From contig OY755237.1 in NCBI GenBank assembly GCA_963576725.1, forward strand, positions 66,994,269-67,058,268: a DNA stretch of 64,000 nt. Reading direction: 5' to 3'. The notes under the pieces are model-generated. The model saw only the letters and a program-made list of their open reading frames with translations, searched no databases and was not told the DNA's origin. This DNA is from Azorinus chamasolen. Lineage: Eukaryota; Mollusca; Bivalvia; Cardiida; Solecurtidae. The position numbers and the translations under genes are program-made. Positions 51,115-61,791 of this stretch are shown piece by piece; the first letter of the stretch is position 1; the number at the start of each line of letters is the position of its first letter.

Positions 51115-51562
51115 TTTATATTTATGCAAGCTTAGTAGACTCAGATCATGCAGCTCCTGTAGAAGTCATGTGATCTAAGGGTCAGCTGAAGACTGTTTGC
51201 ATATAATTATATGTTACAAATGCTCCACTGTATTTTGTAGCAGTTAAATCCTGTGTTCTCTAGTTTTGATATGAGAGTGACAATTGATAATGGGTGAAGT
51301 TTTGCAGAATCCATTTACTCCATAAATACACATTTTAATCACTTTTGCAAACAGAGTAGACTCTGATCAGCTCCTCTAGGAGCTGTCTGATCAGGGCCTG
51401 CTCTGTCTGCGAATGGACTATTACAGATGAGATTCTGCAGTGTCTGTCATGGCCATAACTCCCTCACAGTGCTCATATATATATCATTTTAAAAAATCAG
51501 CTGCTAAATATTCATGATGTTATTATTTTTACATGAATATTCATAAGGTAGAGGGTCAAATG
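51115..51562. repeat. Two TTAA-A MITEs
   Basis: 51115-51225 is a fragment (GTAGACTCAGATCATGCAGC, apex CTCCTGTAGAAG). 51308-51562: hairpin CTGATCAGCTCCTCTAGGAG; ends AAGGTAGAGGGTCAA. Confidence 0.68.
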
Positions 51563-51732
51563 TTCATGAAGTATAGGGATAGTACAATATTGCAGGTGCT
51601 GATAATTGTCAAATATTAGTTGAGTGTGTATAGTTTGCAAAACCCATAAGGTACGGTACCATTTCAGAAATGAAACAGTTGAGAAATTTTGCAGTCTATT
51701 ACCCTTTATCATCCAAAAGTTAAAACTATCAA

Positions 51733-51925
51733 CAGAGGTCCAGATAAGGTGTGTAAATTTAAACGTTTTCAACAATAGCTCCTTTATTTCTCTACCAAAC
51801 TCTACACTGTAACCAGTCTTTGGAATCATCTCTTTGAGACGATTCTAAAGAGTGGTCACAGCATAGGGTTTAGTGGAGAAATGACTATTTTAGTATTTGG
51901 GTACACACTTTTATCTGTTGTTCTG
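51733..51925. mobile_element. N6 MITE flanked by a 29-bp imperfect direct repeat
   Basis: Starts CAGAGGTCCAGATAAGG and ends TATCTGTTGTTCTG. TTTATCATCCAAAAGTTAA before it and TTTATCATGCAAAAGTTAA after it repeat for about 29 bp, much longer than the 6 bp of other copies. Confidence 0.78.
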
Positions 51926-52313
51926 TTTATCATGCAAAAGTTAAGATTATCAAGACCAGGGGGTCATTTGTCATGCTCTATGCTTGATCCCTCGTGATGT
52001 TCTAATATGATCAGGCTCTGTCTGAAATGAATTCTGACAAAAACCCATTCACCAGTCAAGATGGCCAAGATAACTGATTGAAATTTTATTTCTATTTTGC
52101 TCCGTCCTGCCAGACCTCATTGCAGAACCTTCCATTTCCGTAGTTTTCCCAGTAGTAAAATATTCCAGTGCACCGAATGCTAGATAACGGTATATTTATG
52201 AGCCCTCAGGTACTGCCAGGGGCGCAGCAGGACCCTAATAAGGGACATTTGGTACTCAGCATCTGTGTACAAGATGAACTCTGTACAGATATTGTGACCG
52301 AGATATTTTGTTC
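51926..52313. other. Repeat-free stretch
   Basis: Unique sequence; nothing recognised. Confidence 0.45.
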
Positions 52314-52700
52314 TTAACCCTTTCCTCAATAAATACGCCTCTGTAATAGTCACTTCTTGAAACCATTGTGATAAATAGAGCACTAATGCTCCATAGGAGC
52401 AAATGCTCTGTTTATCACAATGGTTTCTATACTACACAATTATAACATTTTCCTTTTTTCTAGTAAACACTCCTTTTCGGTAGATTCATTCAAGGAGATT
52501 GGGTCTAAAAATAGCCTATGGAGGAATGGGTTAAATATTCCATGGATATGCCTTTTTAACACTTTTGCAAATGTTAGACCCAGATCAAGCAGCTCTTGTA
52601 GGAGTTACCTGACCAGGGTCTGCTCTATATGCTTATAAGATGATACAGACCTACAATACTCTTGTTAATGGTGCTATTGTAACATTTCATTATCTTATCC
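52314..52700. mobile_element. TTAA-C MITE, then partial TTAA-A
   Basis: TTAA-C 52314-52534 has apex ATGCTCCATAGGAGCAA and end GAGGAATGGGTTAA. 52538-52700 is TTAA-A with CAGCTCTTGTAGGAGTT and a lost right end. Confidence 0.75.
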
Positions 52701-52950
52701 TTAACCCTTCTCTTGCTGAATTTTAAAAAATGATTTCTTCTTCTTTACCCACGCCCTATTGTATAATACATATATATTCACTGTGTACAAGTATATCGCT
52801 GTGCAATCACTGCTGTGGAGTGCACTGGTTGCACAATCAACTTGTAAATAGTGCAGACCCTGATGAGACAGCTCCTGCAGGAGCTGTCTCACCTGGGTCT
52901 TCACTATTTACAGGTAGGTATATTGACGTGAATAGCAAGCGAAGGGTTAA
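52701..52950. mobile_element. TTAA-D MITE, complete
   Basis: 250 bp. Starts TTAACCCTTCTCTTGCTG and ends AGCAAGCGAAGGGTTAA; apex AGCTCCTGCAGGAGCT. Length equals the 15715 copy. Confidence 0.9.
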
Positions 52951-53182
52951 TATTGATTGAGTCAATGTTTAAATCTTGATGAATTTTTTATAATGAGTTT
53001 GACATGGCAAATAGAATAATCCCTGATCAGATTTAGTACTCTGATCTTGGTCTACCCTATTTTCTAGAGTCATTTTTCCTTTTTCATTGTGTGACTTTTA
53101 GGGATCACTTCTGGGTCATCAGTCTGCCCATTACCCTTTTTTTTAGTTGCGCTTCTGCAAGCATTTAAGTGACACACGTTGC

Positions 53183-53410
53183 TTAAAATGTATTTTCACG
53201 CATAATGCAAACAGAGTAGACCTAGATCAGATGGCTCCTATCTGATCAGGGTCTACTCTGTTGCTAATGGAATTTGATAGATCTGTTTCTATAGTATCTA
53301 AAATAGCTACAATGTTCCACCTTACAATATTTCATTTTAACTATATGTTGTCCATGAATATTGAGTAGGTATTGAAATTGTGAATAAATATAGAACAGGA
53401 AAAGGGTTAA
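53183..53410. mobile_element. TTAA-B MITE, apex deleted
   Basis: GATGGCTCCTATCTGATCAG shows loss of one apex half. Ends CAGGAAAAGGGTTAA. 52951-53182 holds only a TTAA-A remnant (AATAATCCCTGATCAG). Confidence 0.75.
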
Positions 53411-53592
53411 TACATACATATTCTTCACACATACAGTCTGTCAGGAGAATCACTGTAGGGCTAATTAATTAGCAGCCATACATCATATGCCTACAGGTGA
53501 GACTGATTTTAATGACCAATAAAAACTGTTAGAACATTGGGATTGATTTAAATATGGATATAATTGATTATATTCTGTTTAAATTAGCAGTA

Positions 53593-53794
53593 CAGTAAAA
53601 CCTGTCTAAACCGGGTATTAAATTTAGTATAAATATCATTCTTGGAGACAGGTGGCAGCTTAATGCAGGGTGAAAGTCATGCAGAAAACTCCTAGGAGCT
53701 TTCTGCCTGACTTTCAACCTGCATTAAGCAGCCACCTGCCTGAAAGTATCAAAGTTCTTCTTTACTGAAGGTCCTGTTTAGAGGATTTTTACTG
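53593..53794. mobile_element. TA-2 MITE, complete
   Basis: Starts CAGTAAAACCTGTCTAAAC, TA on both sides. Hairpin GGTGGCAGCTTAATGCAG, apex AACTCCTAGGAGCTT. Confidence 0.85.
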
Positions 53795-53844
53795 TACTAC
53801 ATCACTTAGGTATTAGTTCTTGTAAAATAGAATTGTCTAGTTTA

Positions 53845-54184
53845 ATTCTTTTCCTCATGAATATTTATAGAACAAATTTGTGACTTCATGAATATTCATT
53901 ATCTGAATTTGTACATTGCCCTAACATTGGTCCATGAAAAAAGTTTGGGGTTTCTTGCCATTTCAGAAACTGTAGAATCAGATCTCTATACTTTCATAGC
54001 AAAGCAGAGTAGAATTATATAGATATGATACGCATTTTACAGCCTTTGTGAACAGACTCTGAGGAGACAGTGGGACCAGATCAGACTGCTCTTGTAAGAG
54101 CAGTCTGACAAATGCAGGCGCGGATTTAGAGGGGGCGGAGCCGGCGTATGTTACAGAGGGGTCAATATGAGGGAATGGGTTAAG
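53845..54184. repeat. Partial TTAA-A and TTAA-C end
   Basis: 53845-54015 is a left half ending AGCAGAGTAGA. 54145-54184 is only the right end of a TTAA-C (GAGGGAATGGGTTAA). Between them is a small hairpin, CAGACTGCTCTTGTAAGAGC. Confidence 0.55.
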
Positions 54185-54488
54185 GCGACGTAAAACCCGA
54201 TACATGTACTGACAAACAGAAATACTTGTAAAGAGATTTCCCTGCTCTGGATCAGGCATCAGTACTTGGGAAATCACTATTATGGTGTCAAAAAAACTTA
54301 TTCAGCTTTACAAACTGGTAGAGACATGATATTGGGTATCTTAATTCTTGGGGTAATTAGTGTATTGTTATACTTATATCCGGAGAACATGACAAATATC
54401 TCCTTTGTTCTTTTTCAACCCCATTAAAAAAAAAAAGAAAATTGTGTAAATGAAACTCTAATGATGACATTAGTAAGATCTCTTTATG

Positions 54489-54714
54489 TTAACCCTTTGC
54501 TCTATAGATACTCCTTTTAATGCTTTTGCAAACAGAGTAGACCCAGATCAGACGGCTCCTGTAGGAGCCGTCTGATCAGGATCTGCTCTGTTTGCTTATT
54601 AAATTATATAGATCTGATTCTACAGTTTCTGCCATGGGCAAAGATTATTAATATTCATACATACATTATTTGCTACGTGAATATTCATAGAGTAAAAGGG
54701 TTATAGTATACTGT
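54489..54714. mobile_element. TTAA-A MITE
   Basis: Starts TTAACCCTTTGCTC; perfect apex GGCTCCTGTAGGAGCC; ends AGAGTAAAAGGGTTA. Confidence 0.83.
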
Positions 54715-55052
54715 AATAGGCAGTGTTTCTAAGATGTCAATTTCAATGTCAAATCAGATTAAAACATCTGTCATGCACCTTGAATTATATTGTCATCTTT
54801 ACGTCAGGTATAAGTGTAGCAACAATATCGCCCACTGTAAAAAGTTCACAGTCGGACAGTCTCGTGGGAGTTAATTGCCTTTAAAACTTTTGACTACACG
54901 TAATAACATTTTAAATAATTATGTCCGTTATCGCAATATGTTTGGTCAGAATCCATCATGTATACCCTCTGAATTGAAATGCCCCTACATAATATATTTG
55001 AAATTCTTTATGTACTTTAAGAATATCTTTCTCATAAAAGCGCAATTACCTT
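54715..55052. other. Repeat-free island
   Basis: About 340 bp of unique sequence with several homeodomain-like TAAT cores (GTTAATTGCC, AAATAATTATG). No gene. Confidence 0.45.
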
Positions 55053-55287
55053 AACCCTTTCCTCCATAAATATGCCTTTCTTCGCCTTTGCAAACGGACC
55101 CAATTCAGAAGGCTCCCATAGGAGCCGAGTGATCAGGGTGTGCTGAGAGTTCTCAATTTACTTATGATATAATATAGATATGATTCTGCAGCTTCTGCCA
55201 TGACTGTGCTATTAATTCTTACCAAGATCAATTGTTTGGTCTTGGTTTGCACTATTTGCCTAAATCTGAATACATTGATTATGGAAT
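55053..55287. repeat. TTAA-A MITE, right-truncated
   Basis: Starts TTAACCCTTTCCTCC. CATAAATATGCC is the intact form of the site split at 50435. Apex GGCTCCCATAGGAGCC. Confidence 0.7.
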
Positions 55288-55523
55288 TTAACCCTTCTCT
55301 TGCTTAATTTTAAAACACATTTCTCATTCTTTACCCATGCCCTGTTGTATAATTATATATATCTTCACTGTGTACAAGTATATCGCTGTGCAATGCAATT
55401 GTTGCACAATCAACTTGTAAATAGTGCAGACCCTGATGAGACAGCTCCTGCAGGAGCTGTCTCATCTGGGTCTTCACTATTTACAGGTAGGTATATTGAC
55501 GTGAATAGCAAGCCAAGGGTTAA
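55288..55523. mobile_element. TTAA-D MITE
   Basis: 236 bp, with a 14-bp gap near GTGCAATGCAATTGTTG. Starts TTAACCCTTCTCTTGCT and ends AGCAAGCCAAGGGTTAA. Confidence 0.85.
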
Positions 55524-55701
55524 GTTAGGTGATTATAAATTTCCCATAGGTATGCAAAACTCAATGTTTCATCTTAAATCCAAATTGCTTTAAACTCGAG
55601 CTCTATTTAATAATCGTACCGAGATACAATAGCCACCTACCTAAAGCAACCATATACATGTAATGAAAAAGAGATGGCGGTCAATAAGAGCAAGTGGTTG
55701 C

Positions 55702-55918
55702 TTAAACCCTTTCCCTGTTTTATATTAAGTCCAAATTTTAATACCTACATATTATACATGGACAAAATAGTTGTAATGAAATATGGAAGGTGGAACATTG
55801 TAGCCATTTTAGAAACTAAAGAAACAAATCTATCAAATTCCATTAGCAAACAGAGCAGATCCTGAACAGACGGCTCCTATAGAGTGTGAAAAGGCGTTTA
55901 TATGAAGGAAAGGGTTAA
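55702..55918. mobile_element. TTAA-B MITE, right hairpin arm deleted
   Basis: CAGACGGCTCCTATAGAGTG joins the apex to the right end. Shares its right TTAA with the next element. Confidence 0.78.
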
Positions 55919-56270
55919 CCCTTACTCCATGAATATTCATGTAAGAAATAATGACTAGCAAAAAGGAAAATTAATAATTATAAAGGCACATGAACACAAT
56001 AATGTTTGGACAAGGCAGAAGCTGTAGAATCCTATCTATATTATTTCATAAGCAAAAGGAGTAGACCCTGATCAGATAGCTCCTTAAGAGCCATCTGATC
56101 TGGATCTTCTCTGTTTGCAGTGGGGTCGAAAGTTAATGCAGAACAACAGTTACGCAAACCGCTCCTGTAGGAGCTTTCTGTATTGCACCAGCCCTGCATT
56201 AGGCAACCACCTGCTTTTTTTAAGACGTGTAAATAAACTAATGACTGTGGTCTCTTTAGATAGATTGTAA
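55915..56270. repeat. TTAA-A MITE and half TA-2
   Basis: 55915-56125: TTAACCCTTACTCCATG, apex AGCTCCTTAAGAGCC. 56128-56270: TA-2 hairpin (AACCGCTCCTGTAGGAGC) without left end. Confidence 0.7.
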
Positions 56271-57045
56271 AATGCATTTTGAAATTATATGTTATGGTTG
56301 AACCCATTTAGACCTCACTTTTCTATGTGCATTGATCTAAAATAATCATTTAACGGGTTGATTCTTTTGCCAAAGTGACCTTTTGAAATCCATGAGGAGC
56401 CCTCTGATCAGAGTCTTCACTGTTTGCTTATGTTCCTGTTTAGGGATACAAGGCATGGCAAAATGGGTTTATCCGACGCTTACGGTATACTACTGTCAAA
56501 ATTATGACACTATGCATTCCGTTTTGCCACTTTTTGATCCGATTTTTTTGATGCTCCGATATTGCTTTCATATTGTTTTGAAAAAGATATTGAAGAAAAG
56601 TGTACTCTGATAACTTTGAGGTGATGACAGATTTTGACACATGAAATAGCTACTTAATGTTTAAAAGGTTAAAAGCCAAGTCTCCAACAGGGGCTGTGGA
56701 CTGTATGTTAATTGAAAGAGTCGGATTAGCATAGAAAAATTCAGCATTGCTTATTTAACCCACCTATGAAATGTCATCTTAACATTGACTTTACCCTTTT
56801 AATGCAGGGAAACAAGTGTACAGACATTTGCAAACAGTGTAGACCCAGATCAGAGGGTTCCAAGAGGAGTTCTCTGATCAAGGTCTGTTCTGTTTGTTAC
56901 TCAAAATCCTGTGACAAATTATACAGTTTCTTGTATGAAAGGACTTCTTCGTTAAACAATAATGAAACATTAAAATCTTCTCGCAAACTTTAAGCATTCA
57001 ATACTGAATGGACCAATAGGCCATTCCACTTCAAAGGTTAATTAT
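56271..57045. repeat. TTAA-E remnants in a mostly unique stretch
   Basis: Half core near 56392 (GGAGCCCTCTGATCAGAG). A fuller copy at 56780-57045 (GTGTAGACCCAGATCAGAGG). Open frames at 56383 and 56440 overlap on opposite strands and are not called. Confidence 0.5.
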
Positions 57046-57709
57046 TATAAGCTGGACACATATGTTTTAGCTCCAGATCATTGGTAGTTAATATAGATCT
57101 ACATATTTCTACGCCACAACTTTGAGATATCCAGGAGGAGGAAGAAAGTTGATGATTAAGTTGCTTTTGATGAATTTCTAGCTAAAATAAAATATGTTTG
57201 GATCAAGGTATTCTGTCCTGACATTTGATGGTAATCTTAATGCACACCAGGTATTATAAAGGGCTTACAAAAACCCTTATCTCACCTGACTGAAAAAGGG
57301 ATTTTGTGGTTAACAGGTACCGTTAAGTCCTTTTACGACTTCAATATTGAAACTAATACTTATTGATGGTGGATAAACATTTTGCATGGACTTTGTGCCA
57401 ACGGGTTTAGTTTAAATTGAATTAGAGTCTGCAGATCGCTCATGCACACACAAGAGATTATTATAATGTCATTAAAATTGAATTACACGAAGTCAGAGGG
57501 ACACGCTGACATACCTGTGACACGGGCTACAACAGTCGGGGCCAGTCTTGTGGGAAGTGACAGGGCCCTTAACCCCTTTTATTATTCTTGCTTATTGTCT
57601 AGGGGTTTAGTGCATATTGTGTGTCACCTGATCAAAGCCTGTGATGTATTCCAAAGAGGTCATTTCTCATGCATGTTTAGGAATAAGCCTTCGTTTGAAT
57701 ATAGGGCAT
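57046..57709. other. Repeat-free island
   Basis: About 650 bp, balanced composition, with AAAGGGCTTACAAAAACCC and CATTAAAATTGAATTAC. A 104-codon frame at 57442 has no recognised domain. Confidence 0.45.
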
Positions 57710-57848
57710 TCATGCTGCGTCATATACAGTGTAAATCCAGATCAGAGGGCTTCTAAAGGAGCCCTTTTATCAGGGCATGCACTGTTCGTCATTCAAAATC
57801 CTCTAGCAAGTTTGAGCTTTTCATATCTAGGGGACCACATAGTTCACC
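57710..57848. repeat. TTAA-E MITE, partial
   Basis: Core GTGTAAATCCAGATCAGAGG, apex CTTCTAAAGGAGCCC, then TCGTCATTCAAAATCCTC. Confidence 0.65.
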
Positions 57849-57854
57849 CGTTAC

Positions 57855-58515
57855 ACCATAAATTATGTAACGCCTTTCTATGCCTTAAATGTAAACGGAC
57901 CCAGATTAAACAGCTCCTGTAGGAGCTGTCCGATCAGGGTATGCTGTTTGCTTATGATGTAATATAGATATTTGATTCCGCAGTTTCTGTTATGTCCAAA
58001 GATTCTTGTGTCCATGTGCTATTACAACAAATCTAATCATGTCTCCCCCAGTATATTGGAGAGACATTTTGTTTTTGTGTGTTAAACGTCCGTCCGTCCA
58101 TCTGTCCGATTTTACTTTGTCCGCATGGTTTCTCTAAAACCTTTAGTCAGATTTTCATGAAACTTCATAAGATTGATCAGCTCCATGCCTAGTTGTGCAT
58201 ATGTTATTCCTGTTCCGGTTGGATGATTTTCTGCAGAGTTATGGGACTTGGAAATTTTTACATGGAAAATATGTCTGTGCGGTTTCTCCAAAATCTTTGG
58301 TAGGATTTTCATGAAACATCATAGGATTGATCAGCACCATGCCAAGTTGTGCATATCTTATTCTTCTTCCAGTTAGATGATTTCTGCAGAGTTATGGGAC
58401 TTTAAATTTTACATGGTGGTGTTGGTGGGGGAGACATCAGTTTTTGTATCAAAAACAATTCTTGTTAATATTCATGTTGTCATTATTTTTTACATAAATA
58501 TTCATGGAGTAAACA
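57855..58515. mobile_element. TTAA-A MITE split by a Helentron-like element
   Basis: Apex AGCTCCTGTAGGAGCT. The right arm is broken at ACAAATCTAAT and resumes TAATATTCATGTTG. The intact order AATCTAATTAATATTC is seen at 5523-5538. Confidence 0.82.
58038..58465 (+). mobile_element. Helentron/pearl-like element (HLE-5)
   Basis: Starts CATGTCTCCCCCAGTATATTG..GAGAGACATTTTG, then (CGTC)n. Two units of about 156 bp follow (TTTCATGAAACTTCATAAG, TTTCATGAAACATCATAGG). It ends GGGGGAGACATCAG and ATTCTTGT. The host break lies between two T residues, as for Helentron insertions. Confidence 0.78.
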
Positions 58516-58960
58516 CTAATGGGCTACTTCACTCTGAAAATTGGTTTTAAAATGTTGGGAGACCTATTTGTTAACCCTTTGAATGCTGAATATTCAGAGT
58601 GGAATGACCAAACAGTGTCCATTCAGTGTGAAATGCTAAAATTTGCTGGAGGATTTTGAGCCCTCTGATGGGCCTACACTGCATACAAATGCCATTATAT
58701 GTGTTTCAAAGAGTTATGATGCAGACAAATTTGTGATTATTCCAAAATTTTGATCCAGATGAGACCATAATCAGTAACTGAATCATATTTATAGAGAAAT
58801 TGAATGTACCATGTAATTTGAAATTGGTTAAATTTTTGCTGTAAAAAATTGGGCTTATGCTAATAATTAAGGTTCTAATCATGAAATTTAACCATTTATG
58901 TCGATGTAGAGACCTTTTTATAGATTTACAAACAGAGTAGACACAGGTCAGGCAACTTCT
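58466..58960. repeat. TTAA-E remnants
   Basis: TTAACCCTTTGAATGCTG near 58572 and a half core GAGCCCTCTGATGGGCC near 58659. The rest is AT-rich unique DNA. Confidence 0.45.
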
Positions 58961-59211
58961 TTAACCCTTTCCCTCATATAAAACGTGTTTTCATGCATCT
59001 GCAAACAGAGTAGGCCCAGATCAGACGGCTCCTACAGGAGCCGTCTGATCAGGGTCTGCTCTGTTTGCTAATGGAATTTGATACGTCTGTTTCTATACTT
59101 TGTAAAATGGCTACAATATTCCACCTCCCATATTGCATTATAACCTTTTGTTCATGAATACTCAGTAAGGTATTGAAATTTGTAATAAACATAGAACAGG
59201 GAAAGGGTTAA
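58961..59211. mobile_element. TTAA-B MITE, complete
   Basis: 251 bp, perfect arms CAGACGGCTCCTACAGGAG and GCCGTCTGATCAGGGTC. Starts TTAACCCTTTCCCTC and ends CAGGGAAAGGGTTAA. Confidence 0.9.
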
Positions 59212-59357
59212 TAGTCATCTTATCAGGGTCTGCTCTGTTCGTTTATGGGATCTCAGTGATTCTACAGTTCCTGTCATGGCCAAACTATCTTTTGTTCAGA
59301 TACAAGTGTAAAAATTGAGCTAATAAATATTCATAGTGTCATTATTTCTTACATGAT
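59212..59357. repeat. Right half of a TTAA-A
   Basis: From TTATCAGGGTCTGCTCTG to TTATTTCTTACATGATGG. Confidence 0.65.
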
Positions 59358-59680
59358 GGCTAATTATTGAATTTGTTTGGTTGTTTGTATCACTGTTTTA
59401 CATTGCTTTAACAGTATTTCAGTCATATTGTGACGTCCAGCTAATTTACAGGTAGAGGCAGTTCTCACAGTGTACAGAACAAATTGCATTGTTTGTTGTA
59501 CAGAAGAATACCTGGATAGAACCACCCACCTACCACAAACCAGCAGGATGGCTTTCTCACAAGTAAAAGTCAAATGGCCAGACTGGGATTAGAGTCACAA
59601 GGATGAGATCATAACCACACAAGTCACTGAGGTCCCATAGGTTTAATATAGAGCTGACATCCAATCTTCACATTACACTG
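59358..59680. other. Stretch without recognised element
   Basis: Unique; a 69-codon reverse frame is not supported. Confidence 0.4.
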
Positions 59681-59817
59681 GTTCTCTCTCTGTGTAACAT
59701 TTTCTCTGCTCATGTCTTTTTCTCTATTTACATTTCTTTATTCTGTCTCAATATTTTCTAAACAGCCCACCCTTTCTTTCACCCCTCCATTCCCTCTGTC
59801 TTTTCTCTGATTTCTAT

Positions 59818-59862
<45 letters not shown>

Positions 59863-59924
59863 CTCTCACCCCCCTACCTCCTTATCAAAGTGCATTTCTC
59901 TGCTCTCTTTGTCTTTCTACCCTG

Positions 59925-59977
<53 letters not shown>

Positions 59978-60080
59978 CTGCACATTTCTCTGTTCTGTTT
60001 CAATCCTACTGACCTTCACCCACCCCTTTATATACATATTTCTGTTCCTTCACATCTTTTTTAACCCCCCCCCCCCTATT
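59680..60080. repeat. Pyrimidine-rich low-complexity block
   Basis: Poly-C at 59819-59827, (CT)n at about 59828-59860 and 59932-59972, poly-C at 60066-60076, all in C/T-rich DNA. The strand bias is continuous over 400 bp. Confidence 0.9.
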
Positions 60081-60569
60081 TTGTTAAATGTGTGTTCTTG
60101 TCATGAATAGACACAATTTTTATCTCAGTAGTGTATTGCTACTGACCTTCCCATTGCCTGGCTAGGGATCATGTACGGGTCCTTCTGCCTGCCCACAAAT
60201 GAACTGTGAAGGCTTGACCCCTATCACTCATTTGTAGAAGTGGTCTGGACAATAGATCAGGGGACCTGTGATGAGTTTATTGGCCCTGTCCGATTGTAAA
60301 GCCGACCCCTTCTTTCCCTGGTGAAAATCAGACCAGTGGAATTCAGCCTTGGGACTGCTATCTGTTGATAAATAGAAAATCCCTCAAACACTTCACAACA
60401 CAATAAAAACTTTATAAAAATGAATGGGAGGAATAATTTAAAACTTGAATGACCCATAATTGTTAGCAGTTTGATCTATTCTATATAAAGGGTTAAACTT
60501 TGGAACAACAAACAGTGAAGACCTTGACCAGAGTCCTCATCTGGATTACACTGTTTCGCAAAACGTTAA
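60081..60569. other. Repeat-poor island
   Basis: 60081-60470 is unique with balanced composition (CCTGGCTAGGGATCATGTAC). A decayed MITE core follows at 60480-60565. Confidence 0.45.
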
Positions 60570-60793
60570 TTAACCTATTCCCTCATATTGACACCTTTTG
60601 ATGCCTCTGTAAAAGTCACTTTTTGAAACCATTGTGATAAATAGAGCATTTGCTCCTATGGAGCAAATGCTCTATTTATCACAATGGTTTCAATACTACA
60701 CAATTCTAAAATTTTCGTTTTTGCTAGTAAATGCTCTTTTTCAGTAGATAAATTATTCAAAGAGGTTGGGTCTAAATAAGCTAATGGGGTTAA
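60570..60793. mobile_element. TTAA-C MITE
   Basis: Starts TTAACCTATTCCCTC; apex TTGCTCCTATGGAGCAA; ends AATGGGGTTAA. Confidence 0.8.
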
Positions 60794-61034
60794 TTATCAG
60801 GGTTTATTCAGTAGGTGCTTAAATTTGAAATAAATGTTCTGAGCTCCAGTTAAGATGCGTGAATTAAAACATTTTCAAGAATAACTCCACCAAACTCTAT
60901 GTTGTGACCACTTTTTAAAATCTAAAGAATGGCCACAACATAGGGTTTGGTGGAGAAATTGTGATTTTAGTATCTGAGTATGCACATTTACAATGTATGT
61001 TGCTCCGAATATTGAACAGGGAAACCGGGTTAAT
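60794..61034. repeat. TTAA-B remnant split by N6
   Basis: TTCAGTAGGTGCTTAAATTTG before and ATTGAACAGGGAAACCG after an N6 copy at about 60839-61007 (TGAGCTCCAGTTAAGATG, ATAACTCCACCAAACTC). The N6 hairpin is reduced. Confidence 0.65.
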
Positions 61035-61286
61035 GGCTGTTTCTTTGGTCCATGCTCTTGAGAATCTTGTATTGTCAATTGTGTATTGGACAGTAGTGGA
61101 CACATCATTTCAATGCCGGCACTTTTGTTGTATTAATTCTCTTTAATCACTTTTGGATGTCACGCTCAGTGTTCCAATCTTGTTGAATTTGAATTTTAAA
61201 GAGACATTTGAGGTCATGAATTGTGAGCAAAAATTGTACTGTGAAATTGTAAAGAAATGATTAAATGAAGTTCAGTATTTTAACCT
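61035..61286. other. Stretch without recognised element
   Basis: AT-rich, nothing recognised. Confidence 0.4.
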
Positions 61287-61791
61287 GACTTAAGTCCTTT
61301 CCCTCATATGAATGCCTTTTCTTGCCTTGGCAAACAGAGTTGATCCAGATTAGATGACTCATGACAGAGCCATCTGATCAGTGTCTGCTCTGTTTGCTTA
61401 TGATATAATATAGAAATAATGATTCTACAGTTTCTGCCATTACCAAAACCTGTGTCCATGTGCTATTATAACTATAACTGTAATAAATATTCATGATTTC
61501 ATTATTCCTTCCTTAAATATTCATGGAGTAAAGGGTTAAATGAATACTCATGGAGTCCAGGTTTAACCCATTCCTGCATAGGCTATTTTTAGATCCAACC
61601 TCTTTGATTATATCTACCCAAAAGGAGCATTTACTAGAGAAAAGGAAATTTTCAGAATTCTGTAGTTTTGAAACCATTGTGATAAGTAGAGCATTTGCTC
61701 CTGTGGAGCAAATGCTCTATTTATCACAATGGTTTCACAAAGTAACTTTTACAGAAGCGTCAAAGGGTGTCAATATGCGGGAATGGTTTAA
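61287..61791. mobile_element. TTAA-A and TTAA-C MITEs
   Basis: 61287-61539: hairpin GATGACTCATGACAGAGCC; ends GGAGTAAAGGGTTAA. 61563-61791: TTAACCCATTCCTGC, apex TTGCTCCTGTGGAGCAA. Confidence 0.82.
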
